In this document: positions 8,786 to 17,795 of the stretch, in pieces
How positions within the stretch are numbered: the first letter of the stretch is position 1
Layout of the letters: every line of letters begins with the position of its first letter
NCBI GenBank assembly: GCA_020633075.1
Contig: JACKEI010000004.1
Location: 310,001-374,000, forward strand
Direction: 5' to 3'
Length of the DNA: 64,000 nucleotides
From: Sandaracinaceae bacterium
GTDB lineage: Bacteria; Myxococcota_A; Polyangia; Polyangiales; Houyiibacteriaceae
Made by a program: the position numbers and the translations under genes
Notes under the pieces: model-generated
Database searches by the model: none
What the model was told of the DNA's origin: nothing
What the model saw: the letters and a program-made list of their open reading frames with translations, nothing else

Positions 8786-10560
8786 TGGACGCGCGCGAGG
8801 CGCAGCGCCGCACCAGCGACGCGCTCGACGCGGGCAACGCCGAGGCGGCGCTGGGGCCCCTGTGGGCGCTGCTGGGGCGCAGCCACATGAGCGACGACGA
8901 GCTGCGCGCCGCGCTGGCGCTGGCCGACAAGACCTACACGGCGCTGGGGCGCAGGCGCGCGGTGGCCACCCTGCGCATGTTCCGCGGCGACCTGGTGGGG
9001 GCGCAGTCGCTGGTGCGGGACGTGCCGCTCGACCGGGCGCGCCTGCACGTCATGAGCAACGAGCCCGCGCTCGCGGCGCGCGCCTTCGAGGAGGCCGGCT
9101 GGCTCGGTCACGCGGCCATCCAGCTCGAGAACGCGGGTGACATGCGCACCGCGCGGCTGCTGTGGGAGCGGCTGACGCAGGACCCGCGCCTGCGCTCCAA
9201 CCTCTACATCCTGGGTCTGGTGCGCTTCAACCTCAGCCGCGCCTGCCAGCAGCTGGACGACCACGCCGCCGCGCGCCGCGAGCGCGTGCTGAGCATGCAG
9301 GCCATCGAGGCGGCGGCCGACGGCTTCGAGACGATTGGCCAGCGGGAGCGCGCCTTCGACTGCTACCAGGTGCTGCTGACGCTGGGCAAGGAGGGGGCCT
9401 TCGAGAACCTGGCGGAGGGCTACCTGGGCTGCATCCGCATCCTGCAGGCGGACCACCTCAAGTACTACGTGCTGCAGTACTACGAAGACTTCGCGAGCAT
9501 GGCCATCGCGCGGGGCGAGCTGCACGCGGCGGCCACCCTGCTGCGCGAGGCCGCGCAGTTCTGCCGGCGCAACCGCCTGCCCTACGAGGCGCACTACCGG
9601 CAGCGCAGCGCCGCGACCCAGGAGCAGGCGGCCACGCGGCTCATCGACGACGGCGGCATGCCCGAGATGGCTGAGAACGCGTTCTCGGCGGCCATCGACG
9701 GCTACAACGACCTGGGGCTCTACTCGCGGGTGCGCGGCGTCTACGAGCGCCTGGCGACGCTGCAGCTCCCGGAGAAGCGCCGCGCTCGCTACACCCGCCT
9801 GGCTCAGCGCTTGGGGCAAGTGCCCGACGAGGCGCTCAACGCCGTGGGCTTTCCGGACTACCTGCGCATGGAGACGGCCTACCCCGAGATCTGGCGGCTG
9901 GACGTGATCGAGTGGGAGCAGGCCGGCGACGCGGCCGAGACCATGGGGCAGGTGCTGGAGGACCCGAAGACGCCCGACTACATCCGCCGCCACGCGCTGC
10001 TGTGCCGCCTGCGCCAGCTGGGGGACGCCAACGCGGCCCGCCCCGAGGCGCTGGTGAGCCTGGCGGACCACCTGGGGCGCGTGGGCATCTACGCCTGCCT
10101 CGCGCCCCTCGAGACCATGGTGGAGCACGAGGACGCGAGCGTGCGCGCGGCCGTGCTGCGCGCGGTGCGGCAGCTGTACTTCAAGCGCTCCTTCGTGCTG
10201 GTCATGCGCGGCCTGGCCGACCCGGACGCCAACGTGCGCCGCGAGGCCCTCGCCGCGGTGGGCACGCTGCACTTCGGGCACGCCTTCGACCCCCTGCAGC
10301 GCATCTACCGCGACTCCCAAGACAGCGAGGTGCGCGCGGCCGCGCTCGGGGCCATCGGCAAGATCCCCAACCTCGAGGCCGCCGAGCTGCTGCTGGAGGT
10401 GCTTTCTCACGGCACCCCGGCGGAGCGACAGCAGGCCGCCGGGCTGCTCAAGCGCGTGGACCACCCCGACGTGGACGGCCTCTTGAGGCGCGCACACGGC
10501 GACGAGACGGGCGAGATGAAGACGCGCCTGGGCGCCGTGATCCAGTCACGCGGGCGGTGA
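8785..10560 (+). CDS. TPR-like/HEAT-repeat scaffold protein, last gene of MoxR-vWA operon
   Basis: 591 residues, soluble. Residues ~1-400 are paired helices resembling TPR or similar alpha-solenoid repeats (RAFEEAGWLGHAAIQLENAG, AIEAAADGFETIGQRERAF). Residues ~420-580 are HEAT-type repeats: ASVRAAVLRAVRQLYFKRSF, ANVRREALAAVGTLHFGHAF and SEVRAAALGAIGKI recur about every 31 residues. Proteins of this type provide binding surfaces. Overlap of its ATG with the vWA stop makes it part of the operon. It may supply the target-binding arm of the MoxR-vWA machine, a role taken by beta-propellers in some related systems; no catalytic motif was seen. Confidence 0.85.
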   Translation: MDAREAQRRTSDALDAGNAEAALGPLWALLGRSHMSDDELRAALALADKTYTALGRRRAVATLRMFRGDLVGAQSLVRDVPLDRARLHVMSNEPALAARAFEEAGWLGHAAIQLENAGDMRTARLLWERLTQDPRLRSNLYILGLVRFNLSRACQQLDDHAAARRERVLSMQAIEAAADGFETIGQRERAFDCYQVLLTLGKEGAFENLAEGYLGCIRILQADHLKYYVLQYYEDFASMAIARGELHAAATLLREAAQFCRRNRLPYEAHYRQRSAATQEQAATRLIDDGGMPEMAENAFSAAIDGYNDLGLYSRVRGVYERLATLQLPEKRRARYTRLAQRLGQVPDEALNAVGFPDYLRMETAYPEIWRLDVIEWEQAGDAAETMGQVLEDPKTPDYIRRHALLCRLRQLGDANAARPEALVSLADHLGRVGIYACLAPLETMVEHEDASVRAAVLRAVRQLYFKRSFVLVMRGLADPDANVRREALAAVGTLHFGHAFDPLQRIYRDSQDSEVRAAALGAIGKIPNLEAAELLLEVLSHGTPAERQQAAGLLKRVDHPDVDGLLRRAHGDETGEMKTRLGAVIQSRGR

Positions 10561-10574
10561 TCATCGTCGACTAC

Positions 10575-11290
10575 GGGTGAGCGAAGGTGGCGGCTCCGCG
10601 ACGACGAAGAACGACCTGACCAGCCGTCGTCGAAGTCGTAGATGCAGTCGGGGTCATCCACCACTGTCCCGTCGCCTTCGATGCAACCGACGATGACTGG
10701 TGTGCACAGATCGGCCGGGACCCCGGCGACGATCAGCTGCTCGAGCCCGTCGCCGTCTAGGTCCACGTCGGGCTGTTTGGGGTGCAAGCTAGGCGTCGCC
10801 CGGCTCGCACGGGGTCGGCCAGACTCAGGTCTCGCGTGACGGGCTGGCAGAGTGTGTAGCCAGTCGCCGTGCCAGAGCCAAAGAGGTCCATGGCGCGTGC
10901 GAGCGCACCTTGAGCGCCCCCGCGGAGCACCCCCTTTACGCGCTGGGGAGCTGTCATGTCCGGGAGCGCACGCCGCCCAAACTGCGCCCGTCGCAGTGGC
11001 GCTCGGACGACGATGGAACCGCCCGTGTTGAGCCGCAGGTCCGCGACCGCAGACCCCAGTTGCTGGCCGAGCGCGTTCATGTGTGCGTAGTCGAAAGCGA
11101 GAACCGTGGGCGCGAGAATGCGCCCGATGGAGTCCACCACGACGGCGTCGCGCATGGTGACGCGTCTAGGGGCAGTGCGCCGCCGCGTGCCCCGACGAGC
11201 GGAGCGGTGAGCCACCAGGACGCCAAACTCACGTAGACATTGAACTCGTAGTAGTAGGGCACGTAGGCGGCGAACGACACCGGGACGGCA
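10575..11290 (-). pseudogene. Degraded, internally deleted copy of the lipoprotein/Cys-rich gene pair
   Basis: Minus-strand fragments match both genes of the intact module at 13117-16202. The 5' piece (about 11277-11165) carries YYYEFN, ASWWLTAPLVGAR and ALPLD, as in the first gene; it then jumps into MRDAVVVDSIGRI of the second gene, missing the rest of gene one and the start of gene two. Further on, AMDLFGSGTATGY matches the second gene, a frameshift follows near 10785, then DVDLDGDGLEQLI and FDDGWS, and a one-base deletion after GWS near 10620 destroys the original C-terminus. So at least one deletion and two frameshifts are visible. Upstream, 11291-11658 holds no convincing gene. Confidence 0.8.
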
Positions 11291-11658
11291 TCCGAGTGGG
11301 ATCCGGGGCCGGAGACGGGTGCTTTGATGAGCGCGATGTCTCCCGCGATGTCCATCGGCTCGCCCACGCCAAGCGGAGTGTCGGCAGCTCGACCGGAACG
11401 TGCTGCCGACACTCAAGTCGCGTCTGCTCGCGCGCGAAGCCCTGGTGGGAACGGTGGGCGGCCACAACGAGGCGCTCACCCGTACCGCTGAGGGGCGAGT
11501 GGAGTTCGCCACGGAGCGTGCTCGCTGCTGGCTCTCGAGCGCGCGTCAGCCCGACCTGGCGAGTCACCTGCGATGGGCCAGCGCGTTCGACCGCTGAGTC
11601 CTGCACGGTGCCGCTGCGATGGCGCCGCGACCAGCTCCACGCATCGGCCTCTGGGCCT

Positions 11659-12471
11659 TCACTGGGCAGCGGCTCGGGGGACGCACGCCTCGACAGGAAC
11701 CGGGCGCCCGGCCTCGGACTCGAAGTGCTGCAGCGCCTCCAGCACGGCGCGCAGCGTCGCCTCTCGGTCTTCGTGGTGCAGCAAGTGCTCAACGTCTGCG
11801 ACGACGTCCAAGCGTGCCCGCGGCAAGCTCTTCATGGCGCGCAGGGCGAGCGTGTGCGGCGCGTGCGCGTCTTGCTCGCCAACGCGCATGTACACGGGAC
11901 AGCGCACGTCTCTGAGCTGCGCGGAGCGGTCGCGGTCGCGCATGAGCGCGCGCAGCTCGTCGGCCACGGTCTCGCGAGAGACGGCACGCAGCTGGCTGAG
12001 ATAGGCGGCTGGCACGGTGGGATAGGACGCCGAGAAGTCGTGCGTAAAGAGCCCTGCGACGAACCGTGGCCAGACGTCCGCCTCCGCCTCGAGCGCGGCG
12101 ACCACCGCTCGCCACGCGTCCCGCATCGTCTCCACCAGGAGCGGCACCGGGCCCAGCGCGATGATGCCCCGCGGCGTCCAGCTCCCCCGCTGGGTTGCGC
12201 GTATGGCGCGGTAGCTGCCGCAGCCGACGCCGAGCACGCTGAAGCCCCGTGGTGCCAGCGCGCGGAGCTGCAGACGCAGCTCGTCTTCGAAGGCGTCGAG
12301 GTCGTGGCGACCTAGCCGCGCCGGCTCACGCCCATAGCCCGGGGAGTGCACCACATGCACCCGCCGCGCGGCGGCCAGCGCGCTCACCAGGTCTTCGAGG
12401 TCTTGGGGCTGCTGCCGGACGCCGTTCAAGATCACCACGTCCGCCCCCCGCCCATACGACTCGATATGCAT
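11659..12471 (-). CDS. Alpha/beta-hydrolase-fold protein lacking the nucleophile serine
   Basis: 270 residues, closely similar throughout to the hydrolase at 31499-32296: both have VHVVHSPGYGREPARLGR-type and CPVYMRVG segments and the C-terminal HLLHHEDREATLRAV. The nucleophile elbow that reads GVSGGSYRA in the paralogue here reads GVGCGSYRA: the catalytic Ser codon AGC is GGC (Gly) and the next Gly is Cys. The acid (VGEQDAH) and His (EHLLHHED) regions remain. It is either a pseudoenzyme or has changed chemistry. ATG 12471 was chosen because it matches the paralogue start (MHIESYG against VHIDSYG). The partial palindrome at 12557-12576 sits 88 bases upstream. Confidence 0.8.
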   Translation of the reverse strand: MHIESYGRGADVVILNGVRQQPQDLEDLVSALAAARRVHVVHSPGYGREPARLGRHDLDAFEDELRLQLRALAPRGFSVLGVGCGSYRAIRATQRGSWTPRGIIALGPVPLLVETMRDAWRAVVAALEAEADVWPRFVAGLFTHDFSASYPTVPAAYLSQLRAVSRETVADELRALMRDRDRSAQLRDVRCPVYMRVGEQDAHAPHTLALRAMKSLPRARLDVVADVEHLLHHEDREATLRAVLEALQHFESEAGRPVPVEACVPRAAAQ

Positions 12472-12556
12472 CGCCACTTCCCTTCTGCGCGCCACTTCCC
12501 TGCGGCTGCGCGCTGACTGTGTGCCTTCACAGTCGTCGACGAGCCGCGGCGCGGCC

Positions 12557-12576
12557 ATACCCCAAATGGGCTATGC
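12557..12576. promoter_or_regulatory. Imperfect palindrome, weaker member of the C5-N4-G5 motif family
   Basis: CATACCCCAAATGGGCTATG region (read 12556-12575), a near-palindrome matching the site at 32381-32402 (CATCCCCCAAGTGGGGGATG). It lies 88 bases upstream of the hydrolase start on the minus strand, almost exactly the 89 bases seen for the paralogue, and 50 bases upstream of the plus-strand lipoprotein start. Probable operator or promoter element. Confidence 0.45.
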
Positions 12577-12623
12577 CCTGGCCCCCGCCGGCCCGGCCCG
12601 AGCGGTGTGGTAGCGTCCAGGCC

Positions 12624-13112
12624 ATGAGCGTCTGCAGCGGGCTAGCCCCACGTAGTGCCTGGCGAATTCGCCCCGGCGTCCCCGGCCTCTTCGCCGGGGC
12701 GTTCGTTGTCGGCCTCGCCGGGTGCGGCGCTGCGCCCGCCACCCGCCCCACGGCTGCGGAGCCGTCCGCCGCTCTCAGCAGCATTCGTGACGTCGCTTGG
12801 GTCGCCCAGAGCTACCCCGTGTCAGCGCGCGCGCTGGGCTTCAGCAGGCGGCGCAGGTTTGCTTGCAGCGCTTCGCGCAAGCCTTTGATGGCGGCGAATG
12901 GCGAGACGTAGAGACTGTGTGAGGAAACGGATCTCGGCAGCGGCCTCGAAACGGGCCTGGACGCTGCCGGGCTGCACCTGGCGCGTGCCATCTTGGCTCC
13001 CGACGACGCCATGTGTTGCCCAAGCACGGAGCAGCACGAGACCTGGACCTGGAACGGCACCGAGCTCGTCGAGGACGTCTCGCGGCGGCGCGTGGAGCCG
13101 ACGGAGAACTGA
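12624..13112 (+). pseudogene. Lipoprotein gene interrupted by an in-frame stop
   Basis: The ATG at 12624 begins a lipoprotein signal (FAGAFVVGLAGCG, lipobox LAGC). The frame stays open to a TAG at 12909-12911, then continues in the same frame to a TGA at 13110-13112. The C-terminal part (ILAPDDAMCCPST, then HETWTWNGTELV) looks like a genuine lipoprotein C-terminal domain with a CC pair. The segment just before the stop (about 12815-12911) has an unrelated Arg-rich composition (FSRRRRFACSASRKP). This suggests a short insertion or a local rearrangement rather than a simple point mutation. The function is unknown. Confidence 0.55.
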
Positions 13113-13116
13113 GCGC

Positions 13117-14460
13117 TCAGGGCTGCGCGAACGTCGCGCGCTCAGCGACTACGAAGAACGAGGTCGACCACCCGTCGTCGAAGTCGAAGATGCAGTTGGG
13201 ATCGTTGACCGTTGTTCCGTCGCCTTCCACGCAGCCGACGATGACCGGCGTGCAGGTGTCCGACGGGTGTCCCGCGATGATCAGCTGCTCGAGCCCATCG
13301 CCGTCCAGGTCGACGTCGGGCTGGGTGGGCGTGAACCCCAAGCGACGTCCGGCGCCGACGAGATCGGCGAGGCTCAGGTCGCGCGTGACGGGCTCGCATA
13401 GCGGATAGCCGTTGGCGCTCCCCGACCCAAAGAGGTCCATCGCGTGTGCGAGGGAGCGCACCTCCAAGGCACCACACAGCACGCCTTCCACGCGCTGCGG
13501 GGATGAGGAGTCGGGGAGCGCGCGCAGGCGGAACTGTGCCCGGCGGAGGGGTTCTTGGACGACGACGGCGCCTCCGGTGTTGAGGCGCAGGTCGGCCACA
13601 TCGGACTCCATGCCGTCCTCGACGGCGCCGATGTGGGCGAAGTCGAAGGGGAGCGTCGTGGTTTCAACCACGCGCGCGATGGGATCCACAACGACCGCGT
13701 CCCGCATGGCCACTCGGAAGCGCGGGGGTGGGGCGACGCCCCGTGCCCAGCCGGAGAAGATGACCACCGGCCGCGCCGCGACGTCCCTCAGCTGCCGCGC
13801 GATCTGTGCGTTCCACGCGACCGCCGGGACGGCCAGCGCCTGCCCGGCCGAGTTCTGCCGAACGCCCGTGCCGCTGATGTCGCACCCCTGAGACACGTCC
13901 GTGGCGAAGCCGAGCTCAGTCACCATGAACACCTGCTCACCCCCGCAGCTCGCGGAGCAGCCGTCCCAGTCCGCGCTGCCGCCGTCGTCGCACAGCTCGG
14001 GCTCGGTCAGCGCGCCATCGCCGCAGCTGGCAGCGGACTGACAGGCCAGACAGCTCCCGCTCTCGTCGTCGCACGTCTCGGCGGGGCCGTCGACGTGCCC
14101 GTCACCGCAGGCCTCAAGCTCGCAGGAGGCGCGGCAACCGTCGCCGTTAATGCGGTTTCCGTCGTCGCAGGCTTCGGCGCCTTCCACCACGCCGTTGCCG
14201 CACAAGGTTGGCCAGCGGCAGCGCGCGCAACCGTCGTTGTCGTCGTCGTTGGCGTCGTCGCAGCTCTCACCGGGGTCCACCAAGCCGTCGCCGCACCCAG
14301 TGACCAGCGGGGGCAGCGCCACGGTCGTCCAGTCGAATCGGGGCCCGGCGTCATGGGTGTCGGGCTCGCGCTGGCCCCCGGCGCAGCCGGCGATGCTCAG
14401 GAGCGCGACGAGCAGCAGGCCGGGGGTCACTCGGTCGGGTGGGGATGCAGCGCGACTCAT
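13117..14460 (-). CDS. Cys-rich repeat lipoprotein (gene Q of P-Q module)
   Basis: 447 residues. Signal peptide with lipobox LLSIAGC near residue 26. Residues ~45-200 contain four Myxococcus-type disulfide repeats (DUF4215-like): CGDGLVDPGESCDDANDD, CGNGVVEGAEACDDGN, CGDGHVDGPAETCDD and CGDGALTEPELCDDGG. The rest is a ~240-residue beta-rich domain with AMDLFGSGSANGYPLCEPV and an acidic DVDLDGDGLEQLI that looks like a calcium-type loop, ending in FDFDDGWSTSFFVVAERA. Its ATG overlaps the stop of gene P upstream (ATGA), so the two are translated together. A full paralogue lies at 25202-26542 and a relic at 10575-11290. Probably on the cell surface; the function is unknown. Confidence 0.85.
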   Translation of the reverse strand: MSRAASPPDRVTPGLLLVALLSIAGCAGGQREPDTHDAGPRFDWTTVALPPLVTGCGDGLVDPGESCDDANDDDNDGCARCRWPTLCGNGVVEGAEACDDGNRINGDGCRASCELEACGDGHVDGPAETCDDESGSCLACQSAASCGDGALTEPELCDDGGSADWDGCSASCGGEQVFMVTELGFATDVSQGCDISGTGVRQNSAGQALAVPAVAWNAQIARQLRDVAARPVVIFSGWARGVAPPPRFRVAMRDAVVVDPIARVVETTTLPFDFAHIGAVEDGMESDVADLRLNTGGAVVVQEPLRRAQFRLRALPDSSSPQRVEGVLCGALEVRSLAHAMDLFGSGSANGYPLCEPVTRDLSLADLVGAGRRLGFTPTQPDVDLDGDGLEQLIIAGHPSDTCTPVIVGCVEGDGTTVNDPNCIFDFDDGWSTSFFVVAERATFAQP

Positions 14461-16202
14461 GGGGCCTCCGGACCGAAGCGAAGCGTTCTCCAGTCGACCC
14501 CCGACCGGACGGCCGCGGACTCGTACCCAGGGTCGTGTGGGAGCAAGGACCCAAAGTAGTAGAGCCGGGCCTCCACCGAGCCGGGCGACACGCTGGCGCG
14601 CGGCACGAGCTGCGCCTGTTGGACCCGGAACTGATCGAACGCGCCCGGCTCCCCGCTGGGCGTGAGGAGCTGGGTGTCCAGCGTGGTGACGGTGCCGTCG
14701 GTGACCGCGTACAGGGCCACGTCGCCGCTGACCTCGCCAGGCCCGAGCACCCACAAGCTGGCTCCTAGGCGGCCCACCGACAGGGGGCGCCCGCTGGGCC
14801 AGACGGCGTGGGGCCAGTTGACAGTGCTCGTGACGGCGTAGCTCTCGGGGAGCCCCGTGTCGGACGCGAGCTCGATGAGCTGTTGGACCCCCGCCTGGGT
14901 GACGCCCAGCAGGTGCACCCGTCGAGCGCCGCCAGGGAGGTCTTCGTCGTGGTCGAACCCGACGAGCTGGACGGTGGTGGCGTCCGTGAGCGCCTCGACC
15001 GACACGGGCTCGGACTCGCGGAACGCGTCACAGTCGGCGGACGCGAAGAAGCGCAGCCCCGCGTTGTCTTGGTCGTAGCGGACGCCCTCGAAGCGCTCGA
15101 AGGTGTCCACCCACGTCATCGCGACCTCTCCCGGCCCAATGACGCTGCGAGCCGCCTGCCACGTGTCGCCGCTGAGGGAGCGGTGCGCGCCGCGCTCCAG
15201 CACGACGCAGCGCAGCTCGGGTGCGTCGGCCGCCGCGCGAAGGCTTGGCGCGTTGATGAGCGGAGACACGTGAGAGCGGTCGCAGGTGTCGTAGGAGGTG
15301 CGCGCGACGCTGACCAGCTCAACCAACGCGACCGCTCCCGCGGCGCTCCCCCGCGCTTCGACCCGGAGGACCAGCGGCTCGTCCCGTGGGATGGCGGGGT
15401 CGAGGGGCAACGGGCTGCTGCGCGCGCCGACGATGGGCGCCGTGAGCCACCACGACCCGGCGTTCACGACGAGGTTGAACTCGTAGTAGTAGAGGACGAA
15501 GGCCCCGAAGTCGATAGTGGTCTCCGTGGACCGGGCGCCGTCGGCGGTCTCCATCCACATGCGCCACCCGTCCACGCCCCCCGAGGGAACGACGTGAGCC
15601 GTGACGATGGTCCCGAAGCGAGGGGACACGAACGAGATGAGCAGCTCGGTGCCGGCCGCCCCGAAGAAGTGCACGTCGGCGCCCAAGTCCGAGATGCCTC
15701 CGGTCACCGCGCCGCGCGACTCGATGAACTGCCCAGGCAGCAGCAGGATCGAGTCCTCTCCGTTGATGCCCAACGTGGCTCCGTCCTCGTCGACCGTCCC
15801 CGACGTGACCCACTCCGGGCTGGGGAAGGCCTCGAACTCGGTCCAGCGTCGCAGCTCAAGCGCGGTCCCCGGCCGGAAGGCGCAGTGCTCGAGCAGCTCG
15901 TGACCGAGGCCCCAGCAGCCGGGGTCTGCCCGGTCCACCAGCGGGGCACCGCGAAAGCTGTCGCCGTTGTTGTTGCGCCCGTCGGTGCAGGCGTTGCCGT
16001 CTTCGTGACAGTGCCCGTCGCAGCTTGGGTCGGCGCAGTCCACCACGCCGTCAAAGTCGTCGTCGAGTCCGTTTCCGCAGCGCTCGACAGACGACTCCTG
16101 CGCCGAGTCGGGGTATCCAAAGAGGGCCGAACACCCCCCGAGCACACAGAACGCGCTCATCACAACAGCCCATAGGAACCTCACCCGCCGAGCGTAGCGC
16201 AC
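14457..16202 (-). CDS. Secreted lipoprotein with MopE-like N-terminus (gene P of P-Q module)
   Basis: 581 residues. GTG start at 16202, chosen because the paralogue at 23487 also starts VRY-R and the resulting signal (basic RYARRVRF, hydrophobic core, lipobox VLGGC) is normal for a lipoprotein. Just after come Asp/Cys-rich loops typical of MopE-like proteins: CGNGLDDDFDGVVDCADPSC and CTDGRNNNGDSF. The next ~500 residues look all-beta with many Trp and Tyr (FVLYYYEFNLVV, GSWWLTAPIVGAR), perhaps lectin- or propeller-like. No catalytic motif was seen. Faces the sigma-54-type regulator across a 52-base divergent gap and precedes gene Q with ATGA overlap. Confidence 0.85.
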   Translation of the reverse strand: MRYARRVRFLWAVVMSAFCVLGGCSALFGYPDSAQESSVERCGNGLDDDFDGVVDCADPSCDGHCHEDGNACTDGRNNNGDSFRGAPLVDRADPGCWGLGHELLEHCAFRPGTALELRRWTEFEAFPSPEWVTSGTVDEDGATLGINGEDSILLLPGQFIESRGAVTGGISDLGADVHFFGAAGTELLISFVSPRFGTIVTAHVVPSGGVDGWRMWMETADGARSTETTIDFGAFVLYYYEFNLVVNAGSWWLTAPIVGARSSPLPLDPAIPRDEPLVLRVEARGSAAGAVALVELVSVARTSYDTCDRSHVSPLINAPSLRAAADAPELRCVVLERGAHRSLSGDTWQAARSVIGPGEVAMTWVDTFERFEGVRYDQDNAGLRFFASADCDAFRESEPVSVEALTDATTVQLVGFDHDEDLPGGARRVHLLGVTQAGVQQLIELASDTGLPESYAVTSTVNWPHAVWPSGRPLSVGRLGASLWVLGPGEVSGDVALYAVTDGTVTTLDTQLLTPSGEPGAFDQFRVQQAQLVPRASVSPGSVEARLYYFGSLLPHDPGYESAAVRSGVDWRTLRFGPEAP

Positions 16203-16254
16203 GAGTGTCGATGGCGCGCCGCGAGAGAGAAAAAAAGCGCTATCGTCGGTCGCG

Positions 16255-17784
16255 ATGACGGGACACACGGAGGTCGCCCCCAACGACCAAGCAGACCACA
16301 TCGCCAGGGAGCGCGACCTGTATCGTGCCCTCTTGGAGCTAGGCACGGCCGAGCACGACCTGAGCACGCTGCTGCACGGGGTGCTGGCCATCGTCCGGGA
16401 CCTGACCGGCGCGGCGCAGCTGTACGTGCAGGCGGGCGCGGACCTCGAGGGCAAGCCCCCATACTGGGCGGCCATCGGTGCGTCGTCGGAAGACGTGAAC
16501 GTCGCGCGTGCGCACGTGTCGCGCAGCATCTTGCGTGCCGCGCTGTCCGAGCGTGACGTGGTGGAGACTGCCTGCGCGCTCGAGGACGAGCGGTTTGACG
16601 GGGCTGGGAGCGTGCGCGCCAACCGGGTGGGGGCGGTCATCTGCGCGTCCTTGGGGGGCGACCCCGACCGCGGGGTGCTCTACCTTCAAGGCGCGCGGGG
16701 CGGGGGTCTGCACCGGGACGCGGCGCGCATTGTGGCGACCACCGCGATGGCCATCGCCGCCAGCGTGGACCGCGAGGTGCGTCGCGCAGAGCGAGCCGCC
16801 CAAGCGGACGCGACCCAAGCGGCCCGCGAGCGGCTAGCCTGCGACGACGTGGTGGGGCGCTCCGTCGCCTTGGCGCGGGCGCTGGAGCTCGCGGCGCTCG
16901 CAGCAGGCAGCGACTCGCCGGTGCTGCTCACGGGGCCGTCGGGCACAGGCAAGTCCCTCCTGGCGCGGGCTATCGCGCGGGGTGGGCAGCGCGCAGGCGC
17001 GCCGTTTGTGGAGATCAACTGCGCGGCCCTGCCGGGCGAGCTGATCGAGAGTGAGCTCTTTGGGGCCGCGCGTGGCGCCCACAGCACCGCGTCGGAGACG
17101 CGCGCGGGGTTGGTGGCTGCGGCCGAGGGCGGGACGCTGTTTCTGGACGAGCTGGCGGAGCTGCCGCTGCCCGCCCAAGCCAAGCTGCTGCACCTCACTC
17201 AGACGGGCACCTACCACCGGCTGGGCGAGAGCAGCCCGCGTCAGGCCAACGTGCGCATCATCGCGGCCACCAACGCGGACGTCCAAGCCGAGCTGGGCGA
17301 GCGCCGGCTGCGGCGTGACCTGTACTACCGCCTGGCCGTCCTTGAGGTGGCCATGCCTGCGTTGGACGAGCGGCGAGAAGACGTGCCGCTGTTGGCCGAG
17401 CGTCTGGTGCGCGACGTAGCGCGTGACCTCGGCGTCCCAGCGCTGCGTCTCTCGTCTCAGGCGCTCGCCGCGCTCGAGCGGCGCGCGTGGCCCGGCAACG
17501 TGCGCGAGCTTCGCAACGTGATCGAGTTGGGCACGCTGCGGGCTCGCGCGGAGGCCTGCACGGTGCTTGAGCCCGCGCACCTTGGTCTGGCTCAGTCAGC
17601 GTCCAACGTGGCGTCCAGCGAGGCCGCGTCGCTCCAAGCGCGGACGCAGGCGTTTCAACGCGGGGCCATCGAAGAGGCGCTGCGCGCTGCCGACGGTCGG
17701 GCGGCGGCGGCGGCGCAGGCGCTGGGGTTGTCGCGCTCCCACCTGTACCACCTCATCACCACGCTGGACGTCCCGCGCGACTAG
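16255..17784 (+). CDS. GAF-AAA+-Fis regulator, enhancer-binding-protein-like
   Basis: 509 residues: a GAF-like sensory domain (about 25-175), a sigma-54-activator AAA+ domain (about 198-430) and a Fis-type helix-turn-helix at the end (AIEEALRAADGRAAAAAQAL, then LSRSHLYHLI). Walker A GPSGTGKS at 227-234, Walker B GGTLFLDE at about 292-299, and WPGNVREL near 412 are intact. The sigma-54 contact loop, normally GAFTGA, reads GAHSTA at 274-279, so coupling to sigma-54 may be lost; related regulators with altered loops act with sigma-70. Divergent from gene P (gap 52 bases) and convergent with the PEGA/kinase operon (gap 11 bases), so a regulator of the neighbouring surface genes is plausible. Confidence 0.88.
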   Translation: MTGHTEVAPNDQADHIARERDLYRALLELGTAEHDLSTLLHGVLAIVRDLTGAAQLYVQAGADLEGKPPYWAAIGASSEDVNVARAHVSRSILRAALSERDVVETACALEDERFDGAGSVRANRVGAVICASLGGDPDRGVLYLQGARGGGLHRDAARIVATTAMAIAASVDREVRRAERAAQADATQAARERLACDDVVGRSVALARALELAALAAGSDSPVLLTGPSGTGKSLLARAIARGGQRAGAPFVEINCAALPGELIESELFGAARGAHSTASETRAGLVAAAEGGTLFLDELAELPLPAQAKLLHLTQTGTYHRLGESSPRQANVRIIAATNADVQAELGERRLRRDLYYRLAVLEVAMPALDERREDVPLLAERLVRDVARDLGVPALRLSSQALAALERRAWPGNVRELRNVIELGTLRARAEACTVLEPAHLGLAQSASNVASSEAASLQARTQAFQRGAIEEALRAADGRAAAAAQALGLSRSHLYHLITTLDVPRD

Positions 17785-17795
17785 CCGTGCGGTCC

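Noticed and set aside
12812..13060. Small transposase fragment on the minus strand inside the broken lipoprotein gene
   Set aside because: Short Arg/Leu-rich stretch without a recognisable transposase motif; recorded only as a possible foreign segment.
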